Source of the DNA: Amphritea pacifica
GTDB lineage: Bacteria; Pseudomonadota; Gammaproteobacteria; Pseudomonadales; Balneatricaceae
Assembly: GCF_016924145.1 (NCBI RefSeq)
Contig: NZ_JAFFZO010000034.1
Location: 789 to 54,535, forward strand
DNA: 53,747 nucleotides
Direction: 5' to 3'
Shown here piece after piece: positions 1 through 9,060 of the stretch. The number at the start of each line of letters is the position of its first letter. The first letter of the stretch is position 1. The notes below the pieces were generated by a model, which did no database searches, had not been told where the DNA came from, and saw only the letters and a program-made list of their open reading frames with translations. Position numbers and translations under genes: made by a program.

Positions 1-700
1 CGAGTGCTTATCGCCCCTGGAAGGGGCTCCTACAGGAAGGGGGTACTCGCATGCAAAGGCATTGGTTTAAACTATTGCCGCGAGGTACCCAAAGGGCATA
101 CCAGCGCGTCTCCCACAATCACAATCCCGCAGGGTAGGTGGTTTTGTAGGAGCTGCTTCCAGCCGCGAGTGCTTATCGCCCCTGGAAGGGGCTCCTACAG
201 GAAGGGGGTACTCGCATGCAAAGGCATTGGTTTAAACTATTGCCGCGAGGTACCCAAAGGGCATACCAGCGCGTCTCCCACAATCACAATCCCACAAGGT
301 AGGTGGTTTTGTAGGAGCTGCTTCCAGCAGCGATTGTTTATCGCCCCTGGAAGGGGCTCCTAAAGGAAGGGGGGGGTACTCGCATGCAAAGGCATTGGTT
401 TAAACTATTGCCGCGAGGTACCCAAAGGGCATACCAGCGCGCCTCCCACAATCACAACCCCACAAGGTAGGTGGTTTTGTAGGAGCTGCTTCCAGCAGCG
501 ATTGTTTATCGCCCCTGGAAGGGGCTCCTACAGGAAGGGGGGTACTCGCATGCAAAGGCATTGGTTTAAACTATTGCCGCGAGGTACCCAAAGGGCATAC
601 CAGCGCGCCTCCCACAATCACAACCCCGCAGGGTAGGTGGTTTTGTAGGAGCTGCTTCCAGCAGCGATTGTTTATCGCCCCTGGAAGGGGCTCTTACACC
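1..700. repeat. Tandem array of 165-168 bp REP-containing units
   Basis: Four near-identical units begin at about 1, 166, 331 and 499, with a partial fifth from 665. Each unit has two strong inverted repeats. One is a REP-like palindrome bounded by TGTAGGAGC and GCTCCTACA. The other is bounded by GGGTACTCGC and GCGAGGTACCC. Units 1-2 share 'cgagtgctta' at the start and units 3-5 share 'cgattgttta', so the array has diverged in two blocks. The array continues past the left edge. It looks like a BIME-type REP cluster. An open frame running through it is a by-product of the repeats and is not called as a gene. Confidence 0.85.
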
Positions 701-850
701 ATATCAAGTGTGGGAGGGACGCCCTCGTTGCGATAGCTTTTTCTGGCAGGAGCCGCAGGCTCCGTTCTGGCAAGTGGCGCAGCCACGTCTAGCGAGCTGC
801 GAAGCAGTGGTCTGGCGACTGCTTTTATGACAGCTTTTAATGTAGGTATT
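701..850. repeat. Run of short hairpins (REP-like) upstream of the first gene
   Basis: After the tandem array come small perfect hairpins in a row: GGAGCC-GCA-GGCTCC (749-763), GTGGC-GCA-GCCAC (774-786) and CTGC-GAA-GCAG (797-807). A REP-like GGAGGG-AC-GCCCTC precedes them at about 714. The repeated three-base GCA/GAA loops suggest one small repeat family. The stretch ends just before the ribosome binding site of the gene at 853. Confidence 0.55.
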
Positions 851-852
851 TT

Positions 853-1332
853 ATGTCTGAAACAACGCTGTATATTTTAATCTCGGTAAATCTGTTTATC
901 GTGGTGGCTCTGGTGTATTACATTCTGCGGTTAGTAAAGCAGCAGAAACAGAAGCGGATGGAAGCTGAAAACAAATTAAAGAAGATAGCCGCAGAGGTCA
1001 GGGATAATCGATTGCATATTATTGAGAGCTTGCAAGTGATTGGCCAGGCTATACTGAATGATGAGATACCGCTTACTGAGGCTTGCATCCGGTGTAAAGT
1101 GTTGCTGGATAACTTAGACCCTCAGTTAGCTCAGTCAGAAGCCTATATTGTGTTTAATGAGGTCTTCGAACAGAGTAAGCATATTCCGCGTAAAGAGGCC
1201 TGGAAGAAGCTCAAAGGGCCTGAAAAGCTTGAGTATATAGCACACATGGATGTATTGGAGTCTGGCTATAGCGATCAGGTTATCAGCGCTGCTAAATGTT
1301 TACTCTCTCAGGACTTCAATCGTTATCATTGA
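853..1332 (+). CDS. DUF2489-type membrane-anchored protein
   Basis: This is a 159-residue protein of unknown function. Residues 6-27 form one hydrophobic N-terminal segment, followed by a basic stretch rich in K, Q and R. The rest is a soluble helical domain, probably cytoplasmic. The helical body with conserved Cys and Leu positions resembles the DUF2489 family of gammaproteobacteria; this is from memory of the family. The ATG follows TGTAGG with about 8 bases of spacing. The next gene begins 8 bases after the stop, so the two are probably co-transcribed. Confidence 0.8.
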   Translation: MSETTLYILISVNLFIVVALVYYILRLVKQQKQKRMEAENKLKKIAAEVRDNRLHIIESLQVIGQAILNDEIPLTEACIRCKVLLDNLDPQLAQSEAYIVFNEVFEQSKHIPRKEAWKKLKGPEKLEYIAHMDVLESGYSDQVISAAKCLLSQDFNRYH

Positions 1333-1339
1333 GGTGTAG

Positions 1340-1714
1340 ATGGAGTTCTTCGTTGTTTTTCTGGTGAGTCTTTTCATACTCATGTTGCTGGTTATTGGAC
1401 TACTTTTTGGTCGTCCACCAACGTACCGGCCTGATAAAGAGTATGTCCTTAAATTGATGCAGGGGGTTGAGGACCGCTCGACAACGGAGCAGGCCTGGAG
1501 TTTGTTTGTGCATACTCCTATTACCCATGATGCTGATCTTGAAGAGTTTCGTCGTCGTTGTTATCAGCTGGATCAGGGGGAGGTGGACAACATCGCTTCA
1601 GGGCCGGGCTTAAATGGCTATCTCTATGATCTTAAGGGCCGTAACTATGTCAAACAGCAGGCGTCAGAGTTACAGGAGTTTATCCGTAATGCTCCTTTGA
1701 CGGTCGATTTCTAA
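1340..1714 (+). CDS. Small membrane-anchored protein of unknown function
   Basis: This 124-residue protein has one hydrophobic N-terminal segment (residues 3-24) followed by a hydrophilic domain of about 95 residues rich in acidic and aromatic positions. I do not recognise a named family. It lies 8 bases downstream of the DUF2489-type gene with GAGGTG just ahead of its ATG, so it is likely the second gene of a two-gene operon. Its last four bases overlap the end of the convergent hybrid kinase gene. Confidence 0.75.
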   Translation: MEFFVVFLVSLFILMLLVIGLLFGRPPTYRPDKEYVLKLMQGVEDRSTTEQAWSLFVHTPITHDADLEEFRRRCYQLDQGEVDNIASGPGLNGYLYDLKGRNYVKQQASELQEFIRNAPLTVDF

Positions 1715-4407
1715 TCAAGGTATTGTTGGTGCATTATCAGTCGCCGTAAACGGGTCAGGGTCTCCCATACCTGTCTGGTGTCGCCGGCTTTCGCAGCATC
1801 GTTTAACGCTATACTACAGTGTTCCAGCTCTGGTAGCTCAAACAGTCCGGCAAGCCCGATAAGCTGATGGCTGTGATCCCGTATACCTCTGTTGTTGTTA
1901 TCATTAAAAGCCTGCTGTAACCCTTCTATCTGTGTTATCAGTTCTTGATGAAGATCCTCTTTGCTCATCTGATACTTGTGCAGGTTCGTACTCGCCACTG
2001 GTTCGCTTTGCGAGGGAGTGTCTGCATTATGGTTCTGATTCTCCTTTTCGCAGAGCATCTTCAGCAGTTTGATCAGGCGCGTGTCATTGATCGGTTTATA
2101 TTCGATGCGGGTTACCCCTGCCTGGCGTAGTGCGTGCTCTTCACTTGAGATAACATCGGCGGTTAGCGCTATAATCGGCAGGTCGGGAAAATCTTCACGT
2201 ACCGAACTGGTTGCTCTGATACCATCTATTCTGGGCATGTGCACGTCCATAATAACAATGTCAGGCTTTATTTCATTGATCCGTTTGATCGCTTGCTCAC
2301 CGTCCCGTGCTTCGAACACCGTGGCGCCGGTGGACTCAATGATCTTTCGTAATAGTAATCGGTTAAAGTCATTATCTTCAGCAACCAGAATGACCCGGTC
2401 AGCTAACAGGCAGTCATCGCTGTGCTCTGTTTTCAGTCGCTGATGATTGACGGGGGCATGCTGTAGCCATTTTTTTAGTATTTCCCGCTGTAAAGGCTTG
2501 CTGTTAATTGTGAGGCGAGGGTTATCGATGAGGTGGGAAAACTCATCGGTATTACCCGCAAGGGCGGGCGTCAGTAGCAGGATATTGCCTTTAAAAGAAG
2601 CGAATATTGTAGTGATTTTAAGCTTTTGCTGATTGGCTATATCCACATTGGCACTCAGACCGAAGATCAGTCCGGCTAAATGCCCTTCAATACCTGATAG
2701 TGTCTTTTCAAGATCCTGGATAGTTGCACAGGTCTGTATATGTGATGCGAGTGGCTGCGCCATATCGCTGAGTGCATGGAGGCTTTCGGGGTGCCTGTCA
2801 AAGATGATCACTCTGGTTGCAGAAGGTTCAACTTCAGAAGCAGGCAGTAACTTATGGTCTGTTTTGACGGTAAAACTGCAACAGATCTCCGTTCCAACTC
2901 CCACTTTACTGGAAAGCTTAACATTTCCCTGCATCAGCTGTACCAGCTTTTGTACAATAACAAGTCCCAGTCCGCTACCGCCAAAACGGCGTGTTATCGA
3001 TGAATCAGCCTGAGCGAAAGCATTGAAAAGGAGTGTCTGTTGCTCCTCAGAGATACCGATACCGGTATCTTTGACGCACAGCTGTAACTGTTTTACTCCA
3101 TGGGCTTCTTTCAGGGTTCGCAGTGTAACCAGGATCTGCCCTGTATCGGTAAACTTTATGGCATTGCTGATAAGGTTTGTTGCGATCTGACGCAGTCGGG
3201 TTGGATCGCCTAACACATCAGCATAGGCCGTTTCATCAACCTGATAGGACAACTCAAGTCCTTTAGCCGCTGCGCTTTGGGACTGCATCTCAATCGCTTC
3301 AAAAATGACCTGTTCTGGATTGCACTGTATACGCTCCAGTTTTATAGCGTCGGATTGTAGCTTGGCAAAATCCAGTATGTCATCGATGATCGATAGCAGC
3401 ATATTGGAGGTCTGGTTGATAATCCGGCAATGTTCCTGTTGTTCAAAGCTCAGGTCTGTCTGGCGCAGAATATTGGTGAAGCCCAGAATAGAGGTCAGTG
3501 GCGTTCTTAGCTCATGACTCATGCGTGCGAGAAACTGATCTTTAGCCATATTGGCCTGATCTGCCCGCTGACGGGCCTTTTGCAGGGCAATATTCTGGTT
3601 TTCAAGGTGGTGAAGGGTTTTGCGTAAACGTTCAGTGGCTTTTTCTACCTGGCTTTCCAGAATCTGATTTGAGCTCTGCACTTGCTCACCCAGGAGGTTA
3701 ACCCCTTTCTCCAGAGAGCCTAGTTCAGCATAAGACTGGATATCTACCCTGGCGTCGAGATGTCCTTCTTCAAGCCTTTTGACCACGGCTGTCAGGCTGA
3801 TAATCGGTTTTGTCAGTGTTTCTGCAAATCGTGCTGCAATGATAAATGTGCAGACCAGCCCGCCCAGCAGAATCAACAGACTATTGGTAATAATCTGGTT
3901 TTCACGGCTATGCATGGGTTGGGTCGACATGGCAACCACGACCCAGCCGAGAAGTTCCCTCTCGGCCAGAGTAGAGCTGGTCTCGGGGGAATCGCCAACG
4001 ATGATTCCCTGGGTGGTTACGGGTGTGGTGAATAGCCAGACAGAAGCATCGGTCTGATAGCTGGGCTGTGGCTGTAGATTGGGTTTCAGGTGGAAATCGT
4101 TGGAGCGGTATAGCACTCTCTGATCGCGATTAATAAAGATGACATCGGCAACATCGGCTTCCTGTATAGGCCCCTGACTGAGTGCTGATAACTGATGGGT
4201 CAGTTCTGATATCAAACCAAACTCAGACGCCTGAGCCAGCAGGCGTGACATGGTTTCCCCCCGCTCAATCAGGGCAGACTTATTATCTGCTATACGGGTT
4301 GAGATAAAATAGCCTGCTAAAATCAGCGTCATGGCGACCAAGGGGATCAGCGCTATCAGTAATACCTGCTGGCGAATCCCGTAACGGTTTTTCCGGTCCT
4401 TTGTCAC
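1711..4407 (-). CDS. Hybrid sensor histidine kinase with receiver and HPt (BarA/GacS-like architecture)
   Basis: An 898-residue inner-membrane phosphorelay kinase. Transmembrane segments lie at about 15-36 and 175-193 around a periplasmic sensor domain of about 135 residues. HAMP is at about 195-245 and a coiled coil at 245-290. The HisKA domain has the phospho-accepting His298 in MSHELRTP. HATPase motifs include NLISNAIKF (411-419) and GGSGLGL (476-482). Residues 530-650 look like a degenerate receiver with no clear phospho-Asp. A full receiver follows with Asp721, then a C-terminal HPt with His847 in SHQLIG. Its start overlaps the stop of the upstream binding-protein gene by 4 bases, so the two are translationally coupled. 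The binding protein is the obvious candidate ligand sensor. No separate output regulator lies next to it. Confidence 0.92.
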   Translation of the reverse strand: MTKDRKNRYGIRQQVLLIALIPLVAMTLILAGYFISTRIADNKSALIERGETMSRLLAQASEFGLISELTHQLSALSQGPIQEADVADVIFINRDQRVLYRSNDFHLKPNLQPQPSYQTDASVWLFTTPVTTQGIIVGDSPETSSTLAERELLGWVVVAMSTQPMHSRENQIITNSLLILLGGLVCTFIIAARFAETLTKPIISLTAVVKRLEEGHLDARVDIQSYAELGSLEKGVNLLGEQVQSSNQILESQVEKATERLRKTLHHLENQNIALQKARQRADQANMAKDQFLARMSHELRTPLTSILGFTNILRQTDLSFEQQEHCRIINQTSNMLLSIIDDILDFAKLQSDAIKLERIQCNPEQVIFEAIEMQSQSAAAKGLELSYQVDETAYADVLGDPTRLRQIATNLISNAIKFTDTGQILVTLRTLKEAHGVKQLQLCVKDTGIGISEEQQTLLFNAFAQADSSITRRFGGSGLGLVIVQKLVQLMQGNVKLSSKVGVGTEICCSFTVKTDHKLLPASEVEPSATRVIIFDRHPESLHALSDMAQPLASHIQTCATIQDLEKTLSGIEGHLAGLIFGLSANVDIANQQKLKITTIFASFKGNILLLTPALAGNTDEFSHLIDNPRLTINSKPLQREILKKWLQHAPVNHQRLKTEHSDDCLLADRVILVAEDNDFNRLLLRKIIESTGATVFEARDGEQAIKRINEIKPDIVIMDVHMPRIDGIRATSSVREDFPDLPIIALTADVISSEEHALRQAGVTRIEYKPINDTRLIKLLKMLCEKENQNHNADTPSQSEPVASTNLHKYQMSKEDLHQELITQIEGLQQAFNDNNNRGIRDHSHQLIGLAGLFELPELEHCSIALNDAAKAGDTRQVWETLTRLRRLIMHQQYLD

Positions 4408-5366
4408 TGGGCTTCTGCCTCCATAATCTGTTGCTGGAGTTGTTCCGCTGTTTGTATTGACAGGTTTAACTGTCTGGCAATTCGTGGATTAGTGATCACT
4501 TTGAAATAGGGGCTGAAGGACGGCGGCGGTAGCGTGCCCCCGGCAATCAGATGTAGTTGTTCAGCGGTGAACCGGCCGATATCCTCCGGGGTGGTGATAC
4601 ATGCGGCGATAGCTCCCGCCTTAACGTAGTTTTGCGAGAAGGCAAGCAAGGGTACCCGGTTGCGTAGAGACATATATAACAACCATTTAGCGGTGGTTTT
4701 ATTGAATGTGCTCTGGTCTGGAATGACGAGAAAAAGATCAGAGCTCTCCATGATTGGCTGGATACGCTGAATAGGGTTGTCTTCAAGGCTCAGTGTTTGA
4801 TAGTTAAGGCTGAGCCCCATGCTGGCTGCCGCGTCTTTAAGTTGTGGCAGCATATACAGCGAGTCAGGCCCAAGGGTGAACCCCAGGCTTTTTAGTTCCG
4901 GCTTTATATGCGAGGCGAGTCTGAGCTGACGTTGCAGCGGCTGATCCAGATAGATAGCGGTTATGCTGACTTTTCTCTGTTTCATCTCAGCAGCGTATTT
5001 CTGTGATAACTGCTGGAATCGCTGACTGGGGATGAAGGTGCTAACGATGGTGCTGTTTTGCTGGGCGAACTGCATGGCAAATTCAGTCGCCTGGCTGCCG
5101 ACTGTGATGAGCAACTGATAAGCGGCGAGGTGGGCTGTGGCATTCTCCGTCAGGTGTTCCGGATACGATGTATCCATGCGGATGGTTGGGCCCTGGCTGA
5201 TGATTGTCGATGCAACACTCTGATAGGCAGGGTTATCGCTGCTGAGTAACAGCAGCGAGTCAGCCGCCCTCACATTACCGCAGGCAAGCACAAGAGCTAT
5301 CAGTAAACAGACGATCTGACAGTTGTGAAAGGTGCTTGTGACTACTTCCTGTGTCGCGTTCGGCAT
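4404..5366 (-). CDS. Periplasmic ABC-type substrate-binding protein (ABC_sub_bind-like)
   Basis: A 320-residue exported protein with a hydrophobic signal region at about 17-34 and a cleavage-like site near VRA-AD. The body has the type I periplasmic-binding fold pattern of the ABC_sub_bind (PF04392-like) family, including a late FTAEQLHLIAGG segment and a C-terminal NLSIQTAEQL. No ABC permease or ATPase lies nearby. The gene sits 19 bases after a TonB receptor and overlaps a hybrid kinase by 4 bases. I infer that it delivers a ligand signal to the kinase rather than feeding a transporter. The ligand cannot be read from the sequence. Confidence 0.85.
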   Translation of the reverse strand: MPNATQEVVTSTFHNCQIVCLLIALVLACGNVRAADSLLLLSSDNPAYQSVASTIISQGPTIRMDTSYPEHLTENATAHLAAYQLLITVGSQATEFAMQFAQQNSTIVSTFIPSQRFQQLSQKYAAEMKQRKVSITAIYLDQPLQRQLRLASHIKPELKSLGFTLGPDSLYMLPQLKDAAASMGLSLNYQTLSLEDNPIQRIQPIMESSDLFLVIPDQSTFNKTTAKWLLYMSLRNRVPLLAFSQNYVKAGAIAACITTPEDIGRFTAEQLHLIAGGTLPPPSFSPYFKVITNPRIARQLNLSIQTAEQLQQQIMEAEAQ

Positions 5367-5385
5367 AATCCGTTTTGACAGAAAA

Positions 5386-7503
5386 TCAGAAACTTAGCTG
5401 GGCTTGTAAGTAGGTTCGTTGTTCAAACATATTCTCAGCATAAAACTCAGAATAGGGTTTATCCAGTAAGTTCTGCACAATCAGCGCAATACTTAGCTCA
5501 TTTTGAGGAGAGAGTCTGAATCCCTTAGAAATTTTCAGATCGGTCCGGTGGTAGGGGGCGTTAGGAGGATCAGTATCCTTGACCGCCTCCTGCCAGCGAA
5601 CAGAGCTGAGATAATAGTGGCTCATGCTTAGCTGAAGGTTGTCAGGTAAGGTGATGCTGGCCAGGAGTGAAGCCGTGTGCATAGGGTTACGGGTTTCCAG
5701 CCTGTCGAAAACGTCAGTCGCGCTTCTATTCTGATTGCCATCGTTTCTATAACCGTTGCTATCAATATAGCCATAATTGAAAACGAACAGTGGTTTCAGG
5801 TCGCCCTCGGACTGATATTTATACTGCAACTCAATGCCCTGATTACTCCAGTGCGCGCGGTTCATAAATGTACGATACAGCTGGTCTGGGTCATAGGGCG
5901 CTGAGGATAACATCGCGGGATCCAGGAACTGGTAACTGGGCGTAATCCCCCCTTTGATCTCCTCATAAAAGATGCGGGTGTCCAACTGTGAGTGGATTTC
6001 AGGCCAGTTGATCATCACTCCAAGATCAATAGAGTCGAGTCGCTCAGCTGAGAGTTCCTGATTAACTAGGAAGTCATATTCGTAGACTTCCCCGAAAGCG
6101 CCTGTGTAGGGGGCAGGCACATAAATAATATTTTCAAAGTTAGCTTCCAACAGTGAGGGCATCCGGTAAGCCCGGCTGAGAGATGTTCTGAATGTACTCA
6201 GGGGGGAAAGCTGGTAGTTGGCTGCGATACGGGGAGATAGTCGGGTGCCACTGCCCGATACATGTTCCAGCAGTGCCCCGGTATTGAGGGTCCAGTCTGT
6301 AAATCCAGAGTACTCCCAGTTGGTGAATATGCGGCTGCTTTCTTCGCTGACCCACTCATTTGTACCCAGTAATTGTCGATTTTTGGCTTTTTCAGCACGA
6401 AAGGCTATACCCGTGATTACTTTTGAGTCGTAAGAAGGGTGTTGCTGCAGCGTTATTTCAACGTCATGCTGCTCTATTTTGCCAGTTTCAGCGGTGATTA
6501 GCAGCGGAGCATTGGTGTCAAGAAACTCCTGAGCTATGTTGACCGGGAGGCCGGTTAACTGAGATGCCTCCGTTGCGGTTAACAATCTGGCGCTCAGATT
6601 GTTGACTGCGTGAGCATAGCTCAACTTTAGTTCGTCTGAATTACTCAGTAAGTGCGACCAGGTGAGATGCTGAGAGTTGGTATCAAATTCCCGGCGTTTG
6701 AAACCCCAGCCGGGGCTTGGCTTTATATCGCCTACAGAGCTATAGCCTTCAGAGTATCCGAGATCAATTGAAATGGTGTCCAGCAGAGTTGGTGACAGGG
6801 TGCCTTCAAAACTGAAGTAGCGCTTAAAATAGGGATCCTGGGCGTCGTAAGTGAAGTCGTATCCATCATTACTTAATACGCCGGTAGCAACCCGGTAATG
6901 CCCGTATGCTGTCTTTTGATTGTGCTCCGCCTGAACATTTTGAGTATCGAACTCCCCCTGGGTATAGCGAATAAAATCTGCCCGTTCACTGAGAGGCGTG
7001 TGGGTAATAATATTGATAGCACCGAGAAAAGCGTTTGAGCCCTGGGTGACAGTATTGGTTCCCCTGATCACTTCTATACGCTCTACATCTGCGATTGTGA
7101 TGGGCAGGGTCTCCCAACTGACTGTGGAGAACAGCGGAAGGTATATGGACTGGCCGTTAACCATAACCTCCATTCGGGGAGGGAACTTATCACTCATACC
7201 GTGATAAGCCACTGCAGATGCGTTAGTGGCGATATGGTATGACTGCATACCGGGTACCAGTCTGAATAGCTCTGGAATAGTGGTGGCGCTGGAGGCCTCT
7301 ATCATTCGTTGATCAATAATCGTGATAGAAACGGGTGCATCACTGAGTGTCTGAGGCAGGCGTGTGGCTGAAAAAGTAACGGGAATATCATTCAGATAAT
7401 CCAGTTCAGACAGTTCGCTCTGATCGGCACATAATGCAGAAGTGGGAGACAAGATGACTACAGACAGTGTAGCGACAAACCTGCGTATATTTACAAATGA
7501 CAT
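5386..7503 (-). CDS. TonB-dependent outer-membrane receptor
   Basis: A 705-residue TonB-dependent receptor. The chosen ATG gives a clean signal peptide (MSFVNIRRF to SALCAD). A plug domain follows (VTFSATRLPQTLSDAPVSIT, then VPGMQ and IEVIRGTNTVTQGSNAFLGA), then a beta-barrel ending in the aromatic-terminal strand TYLQAQLSF. An in-frame GTG at 7567-7569 would add 22 residues and bury the signal peptide, so I prefer the ATG. No strong Shine-Dalgarno is seen for either start. It is the first gene of an operon with a periplasmic binding protein and a hybrid kinase, which suggests uptake coupled to sensing. The barrel does not reveal the substrate. Confidence 0.9.
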   Translation of the reverse strand: MSFVNIRRFVATLSVVILSPTSALCADQSELSELDYLNDIPVTFSATRLPQTLSDAPVSITIIDQRMIEASSATTIPELFRLVPGMQSYHIATNASAVAYHGMSDKFPPRMEVMVNGQSIYLPLFSTVSWETLPITIADVERIEVIRGTNTVTQGSNAFLGAINIITHTPLSERADFIRYTQGEFDTQNVQAEHNQKTAYGHYRVATGVLSNDGYDFTYDAQDPYFKRYFSFEGTLSPTLLDTISIDLGYSEGYSSVGDIKPSPGWGFKRREFDTNSQHLTWSHLLSNSDELKLSYAHAVNNLSARLLTATEASQLTGLPVNIAQEFLDTNAPLLITAETGKIEQHDVEITLQQHPSYDSKVITGIAFRAEKAKNRQLLGTNEWVSEESSRIFTNWEYSGFTDWTLNTGALLEHVSGSGTRLSPRIAANYQLSPLSTFRTSLSRAYRMPSLLEANFENIIYVPAPYTGAFGEVYEYDFLVNQELSAERLDSIDLGVMINWPEIHSQLDTRIFYEEIKGGITPSYQFLDPAMLSSAPYDPDQLYRTFMNRAHWSNQGIELQYKYQSEGDLKPLFVFNYGYIDSNGYRNDGNQNRSATDVFDRLETRNPMHTASLLASITLPDNLQLSMSHYYLSSVRWQEAVKDTDPPNAPYHRTDLKISKGFRLSPQNELSIALIVQNLLDKPYSEFYAENMFEQRTYLQAQLSF

Positions 7504-7757
7504 GGTTGTGGTTTTAACCTGCAATTGGGTTTGATCAGATCCGTGTACCCACCCAAATAACAATAACACCCATCAATATTGCTTCGATAATAAAACCATT
7601 GTGTTCGATTATCCATTGCATACTCAAAACCTACGACATGTTTACCTGTTCCTGATAAACAAATGGCGAGAAAGATCAGGGAAAATAAAGGCTACGAATA
7701 TACCTGATATCACCATTTCGGTCGATTCTGATTCCGATAAATATTCCAGGAAAATGT

Positions 7758-7769
7758 AAACATCTGTTT
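7758..7769. promoter_or_regulatory. Putative operator AAACA-TC-TGTTT
   Basis: A 10-base inverted repeat around two free bases, followed by G. The same pattern is found at 12278-12289 and 17546-17557. Here it lies about 255 bases ahead of the TonB-receptor start. Confidence 0.5.
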
Positions 7770-7801
7770 GAAAAACGGTGTGTTTTCCCGCTAATCTCGG
7801 C

Positions 7802-7829
7802 AAAACCGTTAACTTGCTATTACGGTTTT
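7802..7829 (-). terminator. Hairpin after rlmG
   Basis: The inverted repeat AAAACCGT ... ACGGTTTT has a 12-base loop. Read on the minus strand it lies just after the rlmG stop, with the T-run inside the stem. It may terminate rlmG transcription ahead of the TonB operon. Confidence 0.45.
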
Positions 7830-7877
7830 ATCCTGTGATTGACACTCATCGGTCCGGATGTGACAACAGGCCCATGG

Positions 7878-9017
7878 TCAGCGTTTGATTGCTTTCAGAA
7901 TAACAAACTTAGTATTGCTGGCGATGGTTGAACAGTTACCGAAAAGCTTTTTCAGCTTAGCGTGGTAGTTAAGATGACGGTTGCCTATCACCCAGAGTTC
8001 GCCGCCTGATTTAAGAATCGTTTTGGCTTCGGTGAACATCTGCCAGGCGATAAAGTCTCCGATAGCGTTCTGTTGGTGAAAGGGAGGGTTGTTGAGGATC
8101 AGATCACTGCTATCTGAGGGTATACCTTTCAGACAGTCGGTTACCTCGAACTGCGCTTCTCTGTCAGGAAATGCCTGGCTGAAATTTTCCCTGGCAGACG
8201 CTACTGCCATATAGGATTCATCAACAAAGTGGAGGGTCGCTTGCGGATTGGCCGCTGCCGCCATCAGACCGACAATACCATTACCGCAGCCAAGATCGAT
8301 GACCTGTTGAAAACGGCTATCAGTGGGGAGGTTTTCGATCAAAAAACGGGTGCCAATATCCAATTTTTCCCGTGAAAATACGTTGGCATGGTTGAGAATC
8401 TGATACTCAGTGTTTGCCAGTCTGTATGATCGCGGATAGCTGTTTTCAGGCGGAATCAGTTCTGGATCGAGGCGGGCAAAAATCAGTCTGGCTTTTTTGC
8501 GTGCCAGAGAAGTTTTCGTCTGACCGATGATCGTTGCAAAAAGTTGCAGAGTCGATGTGTGAATCCCCTTTGTCATACCTGCAGCGATAATTCGACTGTT
8601 TTGCGTGATATAGGGACGGATGCGATGCAACTGGTCTTCCAGTTGTGCCAGGCTTTTAGTGACCTTTAACAGCACTATATCGTAAGGCTTATCTGCCTGA
8701 CCGTAAGCCATCAGTGAGTGCCTGAATTCGACTGCATCCAGGTCAAGCTGGTTCTGGTTGAGATTTAGTTGCATCCCTTGCTGGGCAATAAATGAGTCAC
8801 TCACCGATACGGTGTCATAACCTGAGAGGGCGCAGGCCAGCGCGCCGAAACTATCATTCACAATCAGTATGTGGCAGTTACTGTGTAGCAGCTGTTCATC
8901 ATTCAGGTAGTTCAGCAGATACTCATCTGCTGCGTCCCAGGCGCGCAGCGTCTCCTGTTGTCGGACCGGAAAGCGGGACAGTTTAAAATTCCCCTGAGGG
9001 GCTGCAAGGGTTTCCAT
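7878..9017 (-). CDS. rlmG: 23S rRNA (guanine(1835)-N(2))-methyltransferase RlmG
   Basis: A 379-residue SAM-dependent methyltransferase that modifies G1835 of 23S rRNA. Its layout is typical of RlmG. The N-terminal half is a degenerate methyltransferase-like domain (RFPVRQQETLRAWDAADEYL, HILIVNDSFGALACAL). The C-terminal catalytic half has the SAM motif VIDLGCGNGIVG and the catalytic NPPF at about 310-313, ending in FGNCSTIASNTKFVILKA, which is characteristic of RlmG. The length matches the family. It stands alone, with the LysE-type exporter upstream on the same strand. Confidence 0.95.
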   Translation of the reverse strand: METLAAPQGNFKLSRFPVRQQETLRAWDAADEYLLNYLNDEQLLHSNCHILIVNDSFGALACALSGYDTVSVSDSFIAQQGMQLNLNQNQLDLDAVEFRHSLMAYGQADKPYDIVLLKVTKSLAQLEDQLHRIRPYITQNSRIIAAGMTKGIHTSTLQLFATIIGQTKTSLARKKARLIFARLDPELIPPENSYPRSYRLANTEYQILNHANVFSREKLDIGTRFLIENLPTDSRFQQVIDLGCGNGIVGLMAAAANPQATLHFVDESYMAVASARENFSQAFPDREAQFEVTDCLKGIPSDSSDLILNNPPFHQQNAIGDFIAWQMFTEAKTILKSGGELWVIGNRHLNYHAKLKKLFGNCSTIASNTKFVILKAIKR

Positions 9018-9060
9018 CGTAATTCTGTAACCTGAAAAGTGGGAAGCTGATTATAAAGCA

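Larger units (their letters stand above)
7504..7877. other. Intergenic region upstream of the TonB operon
   Basis: There is no convincing gene here. The stretch is AT-rich and must hold the promoter of the minus-strand TonB operon. It contains the palindromic motif at 7758-7769 and a terminator-like hairpin at 7802-7829, both listed separately. A second loose palindrome, TGTTTACCTGTTCCTGATAAACA split as TGTTT and AAACA halves, lies near 7639-7661. I see no B12 or other riboswitch core. Confidence 0.6.

Noticed and set aside
4-363. A 119-codon frame with an internal peptide repeat at the left edge
   Set aside because: It follows the 165-base tandem repeat (a multiple of three) and has no coding features.
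7504-7569. Extended GTG start for the TonB receptor
   Set aside because: It would place 22 residues before a clean signal peptide and has no better ribosome binding site.
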